This document shows, in pieces, positions 6,298 to 11,691 of a stretch of DNA of 11,691 nt; position 1 is the first letter of the stretch; each line of letters starts with the position of its first letter. The position numbers and the translations under genes are program-made. Under the pieces are notes generated by a model. The model saw only the letters and a program-made list of their open reading frames with translations. It ran no database searches and was not told the DNA's origin. Origin of the DNA: Anaerolineae bacterium. Lineage in GTDB: Bacteria; Chloroflexota; Anaerolineae; UBA1429. The stretch covers positions 1 through 11,691 of the forward strand of contig JAFGLK010000120.1 of NCBI GenBank assembly GCA_016928125.1, given 5' to 3'.

Positions 6298-7302
6298 TTA
6301 AGCCATCGTTGGCAGCATATCGCGCGTGACCTGGTGCTGCAGCGGCTGCCCCGCGAAAAAGCGCTCGGCGTCGCCGATCATCTCCGCCATCAGGCTGCCC
6401 TGCGAGTCCAGCGTCAGGCCGGCCACGTGCGGCGACAGGAGCACGTTGTCCATCTGGCGGAAGGGATGATCAAGGGGCAGCGGCTCGATGTCAAAGACAT
6501 CCAGTGCGGCCCAGAAGCGGCCCCGAGCCAGCTCGGCGGCCAGCGCCTCCTCATCTACCACCCAGGAGCGCGCCGTGTTGACAAAGACGGCACCATCCTG
6601 GATCAAGGCCAATTCACGCGCTCCCAGCATATGATGGGTCTCCTGCGTAACGGGCAAGTGCACCGAGATCACCTTGCATGTGCTGAGCAGCTCGTCCAGC
6701 TCGACTTTGTGCACGCCCAGCACCTGAGCTCGCGCCTCTGGGAAATACGGGTCATAGACGAAGACCTGGGCTCCCACGGCTTTGAAGAGGCCGGCGGCAC
6801 GCCGCCCCACATAGCCCATGCCCAGCAACCCCACCCTGGCGCTGGCGATCTCGTACACGGGCATATCGCGGGTCTTGGGCCATTCCTCGCCAGCTTTCAT
6901 GCGCCGGTCGAGCTCGTGAGGGCGCCGCAATCCGGTCATCGCCATCAGCAGGGCATACTCTGCCACCGAGTCGGCGATGCGGCTGGCCGCGTGGCTCACG
7001 GCAATGCCGCGCTCAAACACTGCGTCGGTCACAAAGCCTTTGACGCTGCCGGCCGCATAGGCCACCAGACGCAACTGGTCGGCCTGCGCCAAGAGCTCAG
7101 GGGTCAGCTTGGCTAGGCCCCAGCTGGCGATGATCGCCTCCTGGCCGGGCAGGCGGGCGGCCAGCTCCTCGCCCGACCAGTTGTGACCATCATCGTTCCA
7201 GGTGACATCGGCAAAGCGCTCCAGCCTACGTCGGGCCTCGGCGCTCAGAATGTAGCCCCGCAAGGGCTCGGGCACCGTGACAAGAATAGGATGCTTCGAC
7301 AT
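6298..7302 (-). CDS. D-2-hydroxyacid dehydrogenase, NAD(P)-dependent
   Basis: A 334-residue D-isomer-specific 2-hydroxyacid dehydrogenase (glycerate/phosphoglycerate dehydrogenase type, without a C-terminal ACT domain). The Rossmann motif 'GLLGMGYVG' gives Gly161, Gly163 and Gly166. Asp184 at the end of the next strand ('VYDPYF') points to NAD rather than NADP. The catalytic triad is Arg245 ('NTARSW'), Glu273 ('DIEPLP') and His292 ('SPHVAG'). It interconverts a 2-oxo acid and the D-2-hydroxy acid, and the particular acid is unknown. Start: the ATG at 7302 has GAGGGGAG a few bases upstream and gives 'MSKHPILVTV'. A GTG at 7335 in the same frame has no comparable site and crowds the promoter at 7345-7373. 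It is the first gene of a two-gene unit with the PLP enzyme. Confidence 0.92.
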   Translation of the reverse strand: MSKHPILVTVPEPLRGYILSAEARRRLERFADVTWNDDGHNWSGEELAARLPGQEAIIASWGLAKLTPELLAQADQLRLVAYAAGSVKGFVTDAVFERGIAVSHAASRIADSVAEYALLMAMTGLRRPHELDRRMKAGEEWPKTRDMPVYEIASARVGLLGMGYVGRRAAGLFKAVGAQVFVYDPYFPEARAQVLGVHKVELDELLSTCKVISVHLPVTQETHHMLGARELALIQDGAVFVNTARSWVVDEEALAAELARGRFWAALDVFDIEPLPLDHPFRQMDNVLLSPHVAGLTLDSQGSLMAEMIGDAERFFAGQPLQHQVTRDMLPTMA

Positions 7303-7344
7303 AGCTCTCCCCTCAAGCTCGCGCTCTGTGACCACGATGGGCGC

Positions 7345-7373
7345 AGCATAACATGTCCGCTAGACAGGGTCAA
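7345..7373 (-). promoter_or_regulatory. Sigma70-type promoter of the hydroxyacid dehydrogenase unit
   Basis: On the minus strand TTGACC (7368-7373) is separated by 17 bases from TATGCT (7345-7350). That is 5 of 6 and 4 of 6 matches to consensus. A start near 7338 gives a leader of about 35 bases before the ATG at 7302. Readthrough from the upstream reductase gene is also possible, since I see no convincing terminator between them. Confidence 0.55.
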
Positions 7374-7428
7374 CCCACAAAGCGCTCGACGCCGAGAGGG
7401 TTGCCCGCGCAAGAGGCGCCGCGTAAGC

Positions 7429-8550
7429 CTAGATGCCGCCAAACAACGCGGCCGCCGCTCGCATCCTCGCGATCACGGGCACGCCAAAGGGGCAACGCTC
7501 CTCGCAAGCGCCACACGCGATGCAATCCTCAGCGTTGGCCTCCAGGGCATGGTAGGCCGCTTGCACATCGCTCTGGCCTCCGTTGGAGGCGATATCGAGC
7601 AGGCGCAGGCTCTGGCCGATGTCAATGTGCGCCGGACAAGGCAGACAGTGGTTGCAGTAGACGCACTCGCTGCGCACGTGCGGCTGCAGATCGGCCAGCA
7701 GCGCGGAGAAATCGCGCTCTTCGAAGGAGGCCTCCCAATAGGCCTGGGCTGCGGCCAGTTCCTCTAGGTCTTTGCAGCCCGGCACGGTGGTTGAGACGCC
7801 GGGCTGTGAGAGCACATAGGACAGGCAACGCACTGGCGTCACAGGTTGCGAGCGGGTGAGCTCGATGGCGGCCCCACCGGTATGCCAGTGGAGCAGCTTG
7901 AGCTTCTTGCCCTGCATGAGCAGCCGTCCACCGGCGTAGGGCTTCATCGCCACCAGGCCGATGTTGCGGGCCGCACACGTCTCGAGCAGTTCGCGCTCAC
8001 CCTCGACGCCATGGCCCGCCAGGTTGATGGGAAACATGAGCACATCGATGGCGCCACTCAGCACAGCCTGTCGGGCCGTGGACACAGTATGCCCGCTGAA
8101 ACCGATGAAGCGCGCCCGCCCCTCGCGCTGGTAGCGGCCGGCCAGGTCCAACAGACCTCCGGGCGCCATGAGTCGGTCGTAATCGCTCTGCCCATCGCTG
8201 TTGTGGAGCATGAGCACATCCACATAGTCCGTCCGATAACGGGTGAGGTAATCCTCGAAAAAGAGCGCGCACTGCTTGAGGCTGCGCGAGCGCGCCGACT
8301 GGCCGTCCTTTTGCACGGCCCCCAGATGCGCCGTGAGAAACACCCGCTCCCGATGCCCCGCGAAGGCTGCGCCCATATTGTCGCGGAACTCTGGTTGAGC
8401 AAAGAACAAATCAAAATAGTTCACGCCCCGCGCCAGGGCCTCATGGATCACCGAGACCACATGCTCTCGCGGGCGATCGATCAGATACTCGGTGCCGAGG
8501 CCGATGGCGCTAACCCTCAAGCCGGTACGTCCCAACACGCGATACTCCAC
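7429..8550 (-). CDS. Aldo/keto reductase-like protein with double 4Fe-4S domain, altered tetrad
   Basis: A 373-residue paralogue of the reductase at 2977-4062, with the same architecture. The ferredoxin-like tail has Cys296/299/302/305 ('CVYCNHCLPCP') and Cys343/346/349/353 ('CIACGACEERCP'). The barrel opens with 'YRVLGRTGLRVSAIGLG', typical of the family. Asp47 ('YFDLFF') and His116 ('LMLHN') of the AKR tetrad are kept. The Tyr position is Gln52 or its neighbours ('FFAQPE'), and the Lys position is His75 ('LTAHLG'). It is therefore unlikely to work as a standard NADPH reductase. It may use its clusters and a different acid/base, or have another role. The start is a GTG at 8550 with a full AAGGAGGT at 8554-8561, a rather short 4-base spacing from AGGAGG. 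It is transcribed from a promoter shared back-to-back with the amidohydrolase region, and is followed 126 bases later by the dehydrogenase gene. Confidence 0.9.
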   Translation of the reverse strand: MEYRVLGRTGLRVSAIGLGTEYLIDRPREHVVSVIHEALARGVNYFDLFFAQPEFRDNMGAAFAGHRERVFLTAHLGAVQKDGQSARSRSLKQCALFFEDYLTRYRTDYVDVLMLHNSDGQSDYDRLMAPGGLLDLAGRYQREGRARFIGFSGHTVSTARQAVLSGAIDVLMFPINLAGHGVEGERELLETCAARNIGLVAMKPYAGGRLLMQGKKLKLLHWHTGGAAIELTRSQPVTPVRCLSYVLSQPGVSTTVPGCKDLEELAAAQAYWEASFEERDFSALLADLQPHVRSECVYCNHCLPCPAHIDIGQSLRLLDIASNGGQSDVQAAYHALEANAEDCIACGACEERCPFGVPVIARMRAAAALFGGI

Positions 8551-8621
8551 GTGACCTCCTTCACAACAACGACCCTTGCCCGCGCTTGGTCTTCTCTTCC
8601 GCGCCGAGCGACAATGGCCCG

Positions 8622-8650
8622 AGTATAGCGAATCCGGCCCTGGAGCCCAA
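8622..8650 (-). promoter_or_regulatory. Sigma70-type promoter of the second 4Fe-4S reductase gene
   Basis: On the minus strand TTGGGC (8645-8650) and TATACT (8622-8627) are 17 bases apart. The -10 matches 5 of 6 positions and the -35 matches at TTG. The start would be near 8615, about 65 bases before the GTG. It is the leftward half of a divergent promoter region. Confidence 0.5.
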
Positions 8651-8730
8651 ATAGGTGGCCACGCGCGGCGGCTCTACATTCCCATGAGCGCTATCCTCCC
8701 AGACGCTGCCGAGGGTACGCGGTGACGCGG

Positions 8731-8759
8731 TTGCTGAGCCGTGTCCTGCACCCTACAAT
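8731..8759 (+). promoter_or_regulatory. Sigma70-type promoter of the amidohydrolase gene
   Basis: TTGCTG (8731-8736), a 17-base spacer and TACAAT (8754-8759) precede the amidohydrolase ATG, with a start near 8766 and a leader of about 30 bases. The -10 is 5 of 6. The -35 keeps only TTG. AGGGGGAT at 8783-8790 is the ribosome binding site. Confidence 0.5.
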
Positions 8760-8795
8760 ACCCACTATCCGAGGCATGCCATAGGGGGATTCACC

Positions 8796-10229
8796 ATGAA
8801 CCAGTCGCGCAGACTCGTCGAGCATGGCCACCTTTTCACCATGCAGGGCCAGGGCGTGGGCTATGTGGCTGACGGCGCCGTGGCCATAGAGGGCACGCGC
8901 ATTGTAGCAGTTGGCCCCACGGAGGAGATCGTGCCCCGGTTTCGTGGCGCCGAGATTATCGACGCGACCGATTGCGCCGTGCTACCGGGCTTGATCGACG
9001 CCCACATGCACACTTCCCTAGCCATCCTGCGCGGTGTGGCCCAGGACGTGTCCCATTGGATGCAGAGAGCGCTGGCGCCCTATGCGCGCCATCTGAGCGA
9101 CGAAGCGCGGCTCGCCGGATGTCGCCTGAATGCGGCGGAGGCGCTCAAAGCCGGCACCACCACCCAGGTCGATTATGCCACGCCCTTTCCGGGCTGGCTC
9201 GAGTTCTATGCTGCGCTGGGCGTGCGGGCGCGCGTCACGCCGATGATCAACGCTCAGCCACGCGGAGGCATGGCTGGCTGGAAGCTGGGCGATCTCTATC
9301 CGCTGGATGATGCCGTGGGGCGACGCTGGATCGAGCAAGCGTTCGCGCTTGCGCGAGACTGGCATGGCGCGGAGGACGGACGCATCACGGTGATGATCGG
9401 GCCTCAGGCGCCGGACATGCTCCTGCGGGACCAACTGCTGGAGGTCAAGCGTCGGGCGGAAAGCGCGGGCCTCATGCTCCATATGCACGTAGCTCAGGGG
9501 GATCGCGAGATCGACCAGATGCTCAAGCGCTACGGCCAACGCACGCCTGCCTACCTGAAAGAGATCGGCTATCTCGATGAGCAGTTGCTGGCTGTACATC
9601 TCACAGAGGCGACGGATGACGAGGCCGCACAGATGGCCCAGGCCGGGGCCAGCATGGCGCTCTGTTCAGGCAGCATCGGCATCATCGACGGCATCGTGCC
9701 GCCCGCGAAAGCTTTCGCTAGCGCGGGAGGTCTGGTGGCGCTGGGGTCCGATCAGGCCTGCGGCAACAACTGCAACAACCTCTTCAACGAGATGAAACTC
9801 ACCGCCCTCTTCAGCAAGGTGAAATACCGCGATCCCACCGTCATGCCCGCATGGAGGGTGCTCCGCATGGCGACCAGGGAAGGGGCGCAGGCCATTGGGC
9901 TGGGGGACGACATAGGCTCGCTAGAGCCGGGTAAGCAGGCCGACTTGATCCTGGTAGACCTGCGAGCCCTTAATCTCTCGCCCGTGCTTGAGCGCCCCAT
10001 CCGGAACATCGTTCCCAATCTGGTGTACGCGGCCAGCGGACACGAGGTGCACACGGTGATCGTGGCGGGACGGACTTTGGTGCAAGATGGGCGCCTTCTG
10101 ACCGCCGACGAGGCGGCTATCCGGGCCGAGGCTCAGAGTCAGGCCGATCTGCTGGAGCAACGGGTTCTGGCCGACCCAGTACACCGAGATATGGCCCTGC
10201 TGGGAGCTATGGCGCGCGGCCAACTCTGA
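8796..10229 (+). CDS. Amidohydrolase, MTA/SAH deaminase - chlorohydrolase type, altered catalytic site
   Basis: A 477-residue cytoplasmic amidohydrolase with the usual two-part fold: a beta-sandwich from N- and C-terminal ends around a metal-dependent barrel. Metal ligands are His70 and His72 ('DAHMHTS'), His231 ('LHMHVAQ'), His268 ('AVHLTEA') and Asp319 ('GSDQACG'). The C-terminal 'LEPGKQADLILVDL' block is characteristic. The group includes 5-methylthioadenosine/S-adenosylhomocysteine deaminases, guanine deaminases and triazine hydrolases. The catalytic Glu normally found three residues after the third metal His is Gln234. The usual 'AHCPxSN' segment reads 'ALCSGSIG' (288-295). A standard deaminase is therefore doubtful and the substrate is unknown. 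The start at 8796 has AGGGGG 7 bases upstream. It is the only plus-strand gene in the central part, divergent from the reductase cluster and convergent with the kinase gene, whose 3' ends are just 12 bases apart. Confidence 0.9.
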   Translation: MNQSRRLVEHGHLFTMQGQGVGYVADGAVAIEGTRIVAVGPTEEIVPRFRGAEIIDATDCAVLPGLIDAHMHTSLAILRGVAQDVSHWMQRALAPYARHLSDEARLAGCRLNAAEALKAGTTTQVDYATPFPGWLEFYAALGVRARVTPMINAQPRGGMAGWKLGDLYPLDDAVGRRWIEQAFALARDWHGAEDGRITVMIGPQAPDMLLRDQLLEVKRRAESAGLMLHMHVAQGDREIDQMLKRYGQRTPAYLKEIGYLDEQLLAVHLTEATDDEAAQMAQAGASMALCSGSIGIIDGIVPPAKAFASAGGLVALGSDQACGNNCNNLFNEMKLTALFSKVKYRDPTVMPAWRVLRMATREGAQAIGLGDDIGSLEPGKQADLILVDLRALNLSPVLERPIRNIVPNLVYAASGHEVHTVIVAGRTLVQDGRLLTADEAAIRAEAQSQADLLEQRVLADPVHRDMALLGAMARGQL

Positions 10230-10241
10230 GCACTGCGTGCC

Positions 10242-10859
10242 TCAGCGCCTGCCCTTGCCGTCATCGCCAGCCGAATGGGCCCTAATCCAGTCCACGATCA
10301 AATCCGTTCCGCGTTGCGAGGGGTAGCTCCCGTTCAAGACGATATCGGCATGCCAGCGCGACGGTTCGACGAACTCCTGATGGCGAAAGCGCACGCTATC
10401 CAGGTAGAAACGCGCGATCCCGTCGAAATCGGCGCCCCTGTCCATGTTGCGCTTCAGGCGACGGACGATGCGCTCGTCGGCGGGAGCATCGAGATAGATG
10501 CCGAGATCGAGGCGCTGGCGCAGGGGGCCGAAATGGAGCGCGAAGAGCCCCTCCACGATCACCACCTGATAGGCGCCTTCGCGCAGGATGAGATCCAGAT
10601 CGCTCACCAATTGGGGCAGGTCCATCGACTCGGGATGGTTGTGATCCTCCCAATCCTCGCCCGTGATCGGCGCGATCATATGGGGACGCACGCGCCGGAA
10701 ATAGCGATCCATGGGAATCACCAGCACCTCGCGATCAGCCAGGGCCGCCTCGATCTTGCGGCTGAGGGTCGTCTTGCCGCTGCCGGTTCCCCCAGCGATG
10801 CCTACGACCAGCGTCTTGGGCTGATCCACGTGCGGCGGGTTGTGCGCTGCTCTTGTCAT
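10242..10859 (-). CDS. udk: Uridine kinase-like P-loop phosphotransferase
   Basis: A 205-residue NTP-binding kinase of the uridine kinase/phosphoribulokinase family, close to the usual length for bacterial Udk. The Walker A motif is 'GGTGSGKT' at 23-30. Asp51 ('MDRYF') matches the nucleoside-contacting 'DxYY' segment, 'HPESMD' (75-80) matches the family 'HPDAFD' block, and 'EGLFAL' (103-108) matches 'EGILAL'. It would phosphorylate uridine or cytidine to the monophosphate for pyrimidine salvage. A related small-molecule kinase remains possible, because the lid and base-recognition regions differ from typical Udk. Start: the ATG at 10859 has AGAGG 6 bases upstream. A TTG two codons earlier is in frame but too close to the binding site. 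No clear functional link with the neighbouring amidohydrolase, unless both serve nucleoside or base salvage. Confidence 0.8.
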   Translation of the reverse strand: MTRAAHNPPHVDQPKTLVVGIAGGTGSGKTTLSRKIEAALADREVLVIPMDRYFRRVRPHMIAPITGEDWEDHNHPESMDLPQLVSDLDLILREGAYQVVIVEGLFALHFGPLRQRLDLGIYLDAPADERIVRRLKRNMDRGADFDGIARFYLDSVRFRHQEFVEPSRWHADIVLNGSYPSQRGTDLIVDWIRAHSAGDDGKGRR

Positions 10860-10982
10860 CGGCAACCTCTCAGGGTGCGGGGTCGATCGCGCGTCCGTGA
10901 AAGCGTGCGTCTTGGCCCATACTCAATCTGGAAAGGGCCACCCGGATCACGGCTCTCGGCGGACGCATGACGCGATGGCGCA

Positions 10983-11011
10983 AGCATATGGCATGAGCTC
11001 GATCTTGTCCA
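10983..11011 (-). promoter_or_regulatory. Sigma70-type promoter of the uridine kinase gene
   Basis: On the minus strand TGGACA (11006-11011), a 17-base spacer and TATGCT (10983-10988). The -35 matches 5 of 6, the -10 matches 4 of 6. A start near 10976 would give a leader of roughly 115 bases, longer than elsewhere in the window. I see no riboswitch or other defined structure in it. Confidence 0.45.
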
Positions 11012-11051
11012 TTTCAGGCTTGGGCCGTGCATGAGCGCGGCAAACGGTGCT

Positions 11052-11080
11052 TTGACACGCCTAGTGGCCACGTCTATAAT
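11052..11080 (+). promoter_or_regulatory. Perfect consensus sigma70 promoter of the sortase-like gene
   Basis: TTGACA (11052-11057) and TATAAT (11075-11080) are both exact and exactly 17 bases apart. The start would be near 11087, 32 bases before the ATG. GAGGT at 11105-11109 is the likely ribosome binding site. An activator-independent, strong and probably constitutive promoter is expected. Confidence 0.85.
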
Positions 11081-11118
11081 CGACTGCGTGGAGATACTCC
11101 CCCCGAGGTCGAGCCAGC

Positions 11119-11691
11119 ATGAGCTCCGATGATGCACGCGGTCTTACGATCGAGCAACTGGAAGCTCTGGTGCGCCTCAAGCAGCGCGAGATCGCCGAAG
11201 AGAAGGTCACTCGCTTTGCATTGGCCGAGAGCCAACCGCCCGCGATCTGCGAGGCTGCCAAAGTGTGGGAGGCCGAGGCGCCGCGCCCCGCTCGCTCACC
11301 GGAATCTTGGCGCGGGGCTGAGGGGAGAGATCGTTACTTTCGCTCGTTGGCGCCGCTGCCCCTGGAGGGTTCCGCCGCACATCGTCCGGGAGACTGGAGC
11401 GGGGCACAAGAGGCACGCGCCAGCGCCGGGCGTCCTTTGGATCGTGCAAGAGCACGTCTGGCGCCCCGATCGTGGCGCGATGGGTTGCTCCTCGCCTTTG
11501 AGTTGATGGCTCTGGTTGGCTTTGTGGCCGTCTTGGGGCTCTCGTATCTGCGGTTGCAGGCCCTTAACCGCGAGGCCCGAGCGCTCCAGCGAGCTGCTCT
11601 AACCCGCGCCATCGCGCCCGCCGCGACGCCTTGGTCGAGCGCGCGCCAAGTGGCGCCAGTCGCACAGGTTGAGGCTGGCGGAGTCGAGCCC
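11119..11691 (+). CDS. Membrane-anchored protein, probable sortase N-terminal half (partial)
   Basis: An open frame of 191 codons from ATG 11119 to the end of the window without a stop, so the C-terminal part lies outside. It begins with a charged helix ('LTIEQLEALVRLKQREIAEEK', about residues 9-29). Next comes a low-complexity, Arg/Ala/Pro/Glu-rich cytoplasmic stretch to about 120, and then one hydrophobic segment (122-144, 'LLLAFELMALVGFVAVLGLS'). Outside the membrane come 'RLQALNREARAL' and an Ala/Pro-rich linker. This layout resembles Chloroflexota membrane-anchored sortases, whose catalytic barrel follows the linker. That domain, with its His, Cys and Arg, is not in view, so the assignment is a resemblance only. 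It has its own perfect promoter and faces away from the kinase gene. The N-in/C-out orientation is inferred from Arg residues before the segment. Confidence 0.7.
   Translation, partial: MSSDDARGLTIEQLEALVRLKQREIAEEKVTRFALAESQPPAICEAAKVWEAEAPRPARSPESWRGAEGRDRYFRSLAPLPLEGSAAHRPGDWSGAQEARASAGRPLDRARARLAPRSWRDGLLLAFELMALVGFVAVLGLSYLRLQALNREARALQRAALTRAIAPAATPWSSARQVAPVAQVEAGGVEP

Noticed and set aside
5302..7116. A 604-codon open frame on the plus strand across two minus-strand genes
   Set aside because: It lies antisense to the well-supported dehydrogenase and PLP-enzyme genes, has a His/Gly/Gln-rich composition typical of a reversed GC-rich frame, and has no recognisable domain.
10860..10865. 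TTG start for the uridine kinase, two codons upstream
   Set aside because: It overlaps the spacer next to the ribosome binding site; the ATG at 10859 has correct spacing.
11129..11506. A 125-codon plus-strand frame beginning inside the sortase-like gene
   Set aside because: It lies in a different frame inside the longer open frame that has a proper start, a perfect promoter and a clear membrane segment.
1..11691. CRISPR arrays, tRNA or rRNA genes, insertion sequences
   Set aside because: No regularly spaced repeats, cloverleaf-like sequences, transposase motifs or terminal inverted repeats were seen on reading both strands.

Overview
The window is GC-rich and densely packed, and it contains only protein-coding genes. 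It looks like a piece of bacterial chromosome. A member of the Chloroflexota is my best guess, but it is only an inference. It rests mainly on the partial gene at the right edge, whose short Glu/Leu/Arg-rich N-terminal helix, long disordered segment, single membrane helix and 'LQALNREA'-type stalk resemble the membrane-anchored sortases of that phylum. Initiation codons are ATG or GTG with strong AGGAGG-type ribosome binding sites, and the likely promoters are sigma70-like with 17-base spacers.

Left and centre (89-8550, all minus strand, so transcription runs right to left): eight metabolic enzymes in three probable transcription units. The first in order of transcription is a 4Fe-4S aldo/keto reductase with an altered catalytic tetrad (8550-7429). 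The second unit is a D-2-hydroxyacid dehydrogenase (7302-6298) followed by a DSD1-type PLP enzyme resembling D-threonine aldolase or D-serine dehydratase (6222-5134), and it ends near a 15-bp hairpin at 5051-5089. The third starts from an extended -10 promoter and holds a cupin with a helical tail (4755-4081), a second 4Fe-4S aldo/keto reductase with an intact tetrad (4062-2977), a UlaG-like metallo-beta-lactamase-fold hydrolase (2927-2136), a galactonate-dehydratase-like enolase-superfamily enzyme (2083-938) and an HpcH/HpaI-type aldolase-like protein (877-89).

Right (8796-11691): an amidohydrolase of the MTA/SAH deaminase-chlorohydrolase type on the plus strand, divergent from the minus-strand cluster. 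It converges on a uridine kinase-like P-loop kinase (10859-10242, minus). A divergent promoter pair then leads to the N-terminal half of the sortase-like membrane protein, which runs off the window behind a perfect TTGACA-N17-TATAAT promoter.

How the genes may work together (inference): the third unit reads like a sugar-acid catabolic pathway. A lactonase opens a sugar lactone, a dehydratase makes a 2-keto-3-deoxy acid, an aldolase-like protein cleaves it, and iron-sulfur aldo/keto reductases and a D-2-hydroxyacid dehydrogenase handle carbonyl or hydroxyacid products. No transporter, regulator or sugar kinase is visible, so the substrate cannot be named. Three of the enzymes (aldolase-like protein, second aldo/keto reductase, amidohydrolase) lack residues normally needed for catalysis in their families, which makes the locus unusual. 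The two 4Fe-4S reductases are the most distinctive feature.
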